Assembly (NCBI GenBank): GCA_946479255.1
Contig: CAMLFK010000207.1
Span: forward strand, 1 to 9,021
Direction of reading: 5' to 3'
Origin: an uncultured Oxalobacteraceae bacterium
GTDB taxonomy: Bacteria; Pseudomonadota; Gammaproteobacteria; Burkholderiales; Burkholderiaceae
DNA length: 9,021 nt
The notes under the pieces are model-generated. The model saw nothing but the letters and a program-made list of their open reading frames with translations. It was not told where the DNA came from and made no database searches. Of the stretch, positions 6,011 to 9,021 are shown piece after piece. Position 1 is the first letter of the stretch. The number at the start of each line of letters is the position of its first letter. The translations under genes were made by a program, and so were the position numbers.

Positions 6011-6749
6011 GGAATTGCCGCCACCCAACAACAACCCTGCCGTCAGGCCTGCTCCAAAGAGCAAGATCAGAAAATCCGCCGCCACGGCGCCGGTCGCCGG
6101 CATCGCCGTGCCGCCCCCCGCGGTCGTGGCCGTCGCCATCGTGCGATGGTCCGCCACCATGGTCATTCACAGGGTGCACCTGGACAAATACGCGGGTGAT
6201 CAATTCAATCCCGGCCTGGTCGGCAATGCGCGCTTTTCCCCCATCAAGAACGCGGCAGGCGAACCCATTCCCACCTTGTATGGCGGCTCGACCTTCGAGT
6301 GCGCGGCGATGGAATCGGTGTTTCATGACCTGCCCTATGCGCCCGGCCTGAAAACTTTAGACAAGGCCAAGCTGCACGGCCAGGTCCACTCGCAACTCGC
6401 AGCCCTGGAAGACCTGCTGCTGGCCGACTTCAGCAGCCGCGCGCTGCGCAAGTTCGGCGTGGCCCGGAACCAGCTGATCGATACCGAAAAAGACCAGTAT
6501 CCGGTGACCCGGCAATGGGCCGAAGCCGTGCACCGGGACTGCCCGGATGCACAGGGGATTTGCTGGACTTCGCGCCAGGACGACGGCGCGCTGGCGCTGA
6601 TTGTCTTCGGCGACAGGGTGGAGGAAGGGATGCTGAAGCAGTCGGCCGTGTCGCGCAAGCTGGTCAACGATCATGTGGCATACGGCGAGCTACTGGTGCT
6701 GGCGGAACAGATCGGGGTCGACATCGTGCCCGGGTCGACCCCCGCTTGA
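6003..6749 (+). CDS. RES-domain toxin (putative NAD+ phosphorylase/glycohydrolase)
   Basis: RES-domain toxins degrade NAD+ and arrest or kill the cell unless held by their antitoxin. The 248-residue product carries the pattern that names the family. Arg57 lies in IHRVH and Arg77 in ARFSP; Tyr93 in LYGGST and Glu104 in AAMESVFHD follow; Ser190 lies in GICWTSRQDD ahead of the LIVFGDRV strand. The domain spans roughly residues 50-210. The first 50 residues are Pro/Ala-rich and basic, probably a flexible lead-in. ATG at 6159 (Met53) could start a shorter form, but the ATG at 6003 sits in the stop region of the antitoxin gene (8-base overlap) and suits translational coupling; its own ribosome binding site is weak. 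All putative active-site residues are present, so it looks intact. It ends only 16 bases from the pilC stop on the other strand. Activity on NAD+ is by family inference. Confidence 0.85.
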   Translation: MAEELPPPNNNPAVRPAPKSKIRKSAATAPVAGIAVPPPAVVAVAIVRWSATMVIHRVHLDKYAGDQFNPGLVGNARFSPIKNAAGEPIPTLYGGSTFECAAMESVFHDLPYAPGLKTLDKAKLHGQVHSQLAALEDLLLADFSSRALRKFGVARNQLIDTEKDQYPVTRQWAEAVHRDCPDAQGICWTSRQDDGALALIVFGDRVEEGMLKQSAVSRKLVNDHVAYGELLVLAEQIGVDIVPGSTPA

Positions 6750-6765
6750 GCTTTCTGGCCCGCGC

Positions 6766-7992
6766 TTACACCACCGAACCGAGCTTAAAGATCGGCAGAT
6801 ACATCGCCACCACCAGGCCGCCGATCAGCACGCCCAGGATGACCATGATCAGCGGCTCCATCAGCGAGGACAGGGCCGCCACCGCTTCATCGACCTCGTC
6901 TTCGAAGAAGCCGGCCACTTTGCCCAGCATGGCATCGAGCGCGCCCGATTCCTCGCCGATCGCCACCATCTGCGTGACCAATGGCGGGAACACGTTGGCG
7001 TTCTGCATGGCCATCGTCAGGCTGGTACCGGTCGATACCTCGTTCTGGATTTTCTTGGTCGCTTCCAGGTACAGCGCATTGCCGGCCGCGCCGCCCACCG
7101 AGTCGAGCGCTTCAACCAGCGGCACGCCGGCGGCGAACATGGTCGACAGGGTGCGCGTCCAGCGTGCAATGGCCGCCTTGCGGATCACCGAACCGAAGAT
7201 CGGCGCCTTCAGCAAGGCCAGGTCCATGAAGCGCTGCATCTTGGCCGAGCGCTGCCAGGTCTGGAAGAAGAAGTAGATGGCGCCGAACAGCGAGCCGAAG
7301 ATCGCCCACCACCAGGCCACGAAGAATTCCGACATCTCCATCACGAAAACGGTTGGCGCCGGCAGGTTGGCGCCGAAGCTCTGGAACACCGATTTAAACG
7401 CCGGCACCACCCAGATCATGATCACCGCCGTCACCACGAAGGCGATCGCCAGGATCGACACCGGGTACATCAGGGCCGACTTGATCTTGGCCTTGATGGC
7501 CAGGGTCTTCTCCTTGTACACCGCCAGGCGGGTCAACAGGTCTTCCAGGATACCGGCCTGCTCGCCGGCGCCGACCAGGTTGCAGAACAGCGGATCGAAG
7601 TAGAGCGGGTATTTGCGGAAGGCGTTATTCAGGCTGGTGCCGGTCTCGATATCGGTGCGCAGGTCGATGATCAGCTTGGCCATGGACGGGTTGGCGTGGC
7701 CCTTGCTGACGATGTCGAAAGACTGCAGCAGCGGCACGCCGGCCTTCATCATGGTCGCCAGCTGGCGGGTGAACATCGAAATGTCCTTGTCGGTAATCTT
7801 CTTGCCGCTGCGGTAAACCTTCTTCTTGACCTTGGTGACCATCACACCCTGGCGGCGCAGGGTGACGTTGACGATCGCTTCGCCACCGGCGCGCAGTTCG
7901 CCGCGCACGGTCTTGCCGGACTTGTCCTTGCCTTCCCAGGCGTAGACTGATTCCTTGGGGCCTGCTGAGGCCTTCGATGGTGAAGTTGCCAT
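6766..7992 (-). CDS. pilC: Type IV pilus inner-membrane platform protein PilC
   Basis: PilC is the polytopic inner-membrane protein that couples the PilB/PilT motors to pilin assembly. The 408-residue product has the family's usual length and two GspF/PilC repeats, at about residues 73-195 and 275-398. Each begins with a FTRQLATMMKAGVPL or WTRTLSTMFAAGVPL type motif and holds a GAGEQAG or AIGEESG loop. Membrane helices lie near residues 178-198, 223-243 and 378-400. The N-terminal YAWEGKDKSGKTVRGE segment is typical. ATG at 7992 has AGGA a few bases upstream and follows the pilB stop by seven bases, so pilB and pilC are one transcription unit. The usual next gene, pilD, is absent here and lies 3.2 kb further on. 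Confidence 0.97.
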   Translation of the reverse strand: MATSPSKASAGPKESVYAWEGKDKSGKTVRGELRAGGEAIVNVTLRRQGVMVTKVKKKVYRSGKKITDKDISMFTRQLATMMKAGVPLLQSFDIVSKGHANPSMAKLIIDLRTDIETGTSLNNAFRKYPLYFDPLFCNLVGAGEQAGILEDLLTRLAVYKEKTLAIKAKIKSALMYPVSILAIAFVVTAVIMIWVVPAFKSVFQSFGANLPAPTVFVMEMSEFFVAWWWAIFGSLFGAIYFFFQTWQRSAKMQRFMDLALLKAPIFGSVIRKAAIARWTRTLSTMFAAGVPLVEALDSVGGAAGNALYLEATKKIQNEVSTGTSLTMAMQNANVFPPLVTQMVAIGEESGALDAMLGKVAGFFEDEVDEAVAALSSLMEPLIMVILGVLIGGLVVAMYLPIFKLGSVV

Positions 7993-7999
7993 GATTTTC

Positions 8000-9021
8000 C
8001 TATTCGTTGGTGCAGCCGAGCACTTCTTCCAGGCTGGTCAAACCTTGCTTGACCTTCATCAGGCCGGAGCGGCGCAGCGACTTCACGCCTTCTTTCTCGG
8101 ACTGTTCGGCGATCTGCATGGCATTGCCGTGCGCGAGAATGATCTTTTCGATTTCCGGCGTGATCGGCATGATCTGATAGATGCCGACCCGGCCCTTGTA
8201 GCCCGAGCCCAGGCAGCGCTCGCAGCCGACCGGACCGTAGGGCCTCCAGCCGCCTTCGAGCTCGTCGTCCTTGAAGCCGGCCGCGGTCAGGATCTCACGG
8301 CTCGTTGCCAAAGGCTGCTTGCAGGTGCACAGGCGGCGCGCCAGGCGCTGGGCGGTGATCATGATCACCGACGAGGCGATGTTAAACGGCGCCACGCCCA
8401 TGTTCATCAAACGCGTCAGGGTCGACGGCGCATCGTTGGTGTGCAGGGTGGAAAATACCATGTGGCCGGTCTGCGCGGCCTTGATGGCGATGTCGGCCGT
8501 TTCCAGGTCGCGGATCTCGCCGACCATGATGATGTCCGGATCCTGGCGCAGGAAGGATTTCAGTGCCACCGGAAAGGTCAGGCCGGCCTTGTCGTTGACG
8601 TTCACCTGGTTCACGCCGGGCAGGTTGATCTCGGCCGGGTCTTCCGCGGTCGAAATGTTAATGCCGGGCTTGTTGATGACGTTCAGGCAGGTGTACAGCG
8701 ACACCGTCTTGCCCGAACCGGTCGGGCCGGTCACCAGCACCATGCCGTAAGGGCGCTGGATGGCGTCCAGCAGCAGCGCCTTCTGGTCCGGATCGTAACC
8801 GAGCGCGTCGATACCCATCTGGGCCTGGGTGGCGTCCAGAATACGCATCACGGTCTTCTCGCCGAACAGGGTCGGCAAGGTCGAGACGCGGAAGTCGATG
8901 GTTTTCACCGGCGACAAGATCAGGCGCATGCGGCCGTCCTGCGGCACGCGCTTTTCCGAGATGTCCAGCTTGGCCAGCACCTTGATGCGCGAGACCAGCT
9001 TGTCGCGGATGGTGATCGGCG
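8000..9021 (-). CDS. pilB: Type IV pilus extension ATPase PilB, C-terminal 339 residues (start off the right edge)
   Basis: PilB is the hexameric cytoplasmic ATPase that drives pilus extension. The frame is open to the right end of the window, so the gene is partial, not broken. Visible motifs are the Walker A GPTGSGKT (8705-8728), the TAEDPAE Asp box, the Walker B region [10 protein letters not shown] (8507-8536), and the His box [16 protein letters not shown] zinc-type four-Cys site, CTC plus CERC, precedes [13 protein letters not shown]. The Cys4 site separates PilB/GspE from the retraction ATPase PilT, and adjacency to pilC favours PilB over GspE. The visible part begins with [13 protein letters not shown] in the N2/ATPase linker. 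A GTG at 8980 is internal and not a start. The stop TAG is at 8000-8002. Confidence 0.96.
   Translation of the reverse strand, partial: PITIRDKLVSRIKVLAKLDISEKRVPQDGRMRLILSPVKTIDFRVSTLPTLFGEKTVMRILDATQAQMGIDALGYDPDQKALLLDAIQRPYGMVLVTGPTGSGKTVSLYTCLNVINKPGINISTAEDPAEINLPGVNQVNVNDKAGLTFPVALKSFLRQDPDIIMVGEIRDLETADIAIKAAQTGHMVFSTLHTNDAPSTLTRLMNMGVAPFNIASSVIMITAQRLARRLCTCKQPLATSREILTAAGFKDDELEGGWRPYGPVGCERCLGSGYKGRVGIYQIMPITPEIEKIILAHGNAMQIAEQSEKEGVKSLRRSGLMKVKQGLTSLEEVLGCTNE

Noticed and set aside
5942..6166. Minus-strand 74-codon frame with a hydrophobic stretch, a possible small membrane protein
   Set aside because: It lies antisense to the antitoxin/toxin junction; the hydrophobic run reflects the Pro/Ala codons of the RES N-terminus and there is no convincing start signal.
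6673..7950. Long plus-strand frame (425 codons) opposite pilC
   Set aside because: It is antisense to the unmistakable pilC gene and its product is rich in His, Arg, Gln and Asp with no domain pattern, typical of a shadow frame in GC-rich DNA.

Overview
The window is a GC-rich, densely packed bacterial chromosomal segment. Gene content and order (DUF815 ATPase, mutT, yacG, zapD, coaE, pilD, then pilC and pilB) match the block known from Betaproteobacteria. A Massilia/Duganella/Janthinobacterium-like member of the Oxalobacteraceae is the best guess. The genus is an inference, because no rRNA or other marker gene is present.

Layout, left to right. (1) Positions 1-932, plus strand: the 3' end of a DUF815 P-loop ATPase, overlapping by four bases with a MutT-type Nudix hydrolase. 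(2) Positions 949-3616, minus strand: an operon read pilD, coaE, zapD, yacG. It has a plausible sigma70 promoter near 3589-3616 and a short intrinsic terminator at 949-968. (3) Positions 3717-6749, plus strand: three genes opposed to their surroundings. They are a secreted PHB-depolymerase-type esterase with C-terminal accessory domains, and a tightly coupled pair that I read as an antitoxin with an Xre/MbcA/ParS-type toxin-binding C-terminus followed by a RES-domain toxin (NAD+-degrading family). (4) Positions 6766-9021, minus strand: pilC and the C-terminal two-thirds of pilB, which runs off the right edge.

The housekeeping genes form a type IV pilus/cell-maintenance cluster. PilB is the extension ATPase, PilC the inner-membrane platform and PilD the prepilin peptidase. 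CoaE makes coenzyme A, ZapD bundles FtsZ, YacG inhibits gyrase and MutT cleans the nucleotide pool. In many relatives pilB-pilC-pilD-coaE are contiguous. Here pilC and pilD are separated by about 3.2 kb of oppositely oriented accessory DNA.

The most interesting part is the RES toxin-antitoxin pair. It has its own candidate promoter/operator, an antitoxin longer than usual, and a position wedged tail-to-tail against pilC. It belongs to a recognisable family, so I do not claim a wholly new system. Its architecture and location deserve a closer look.
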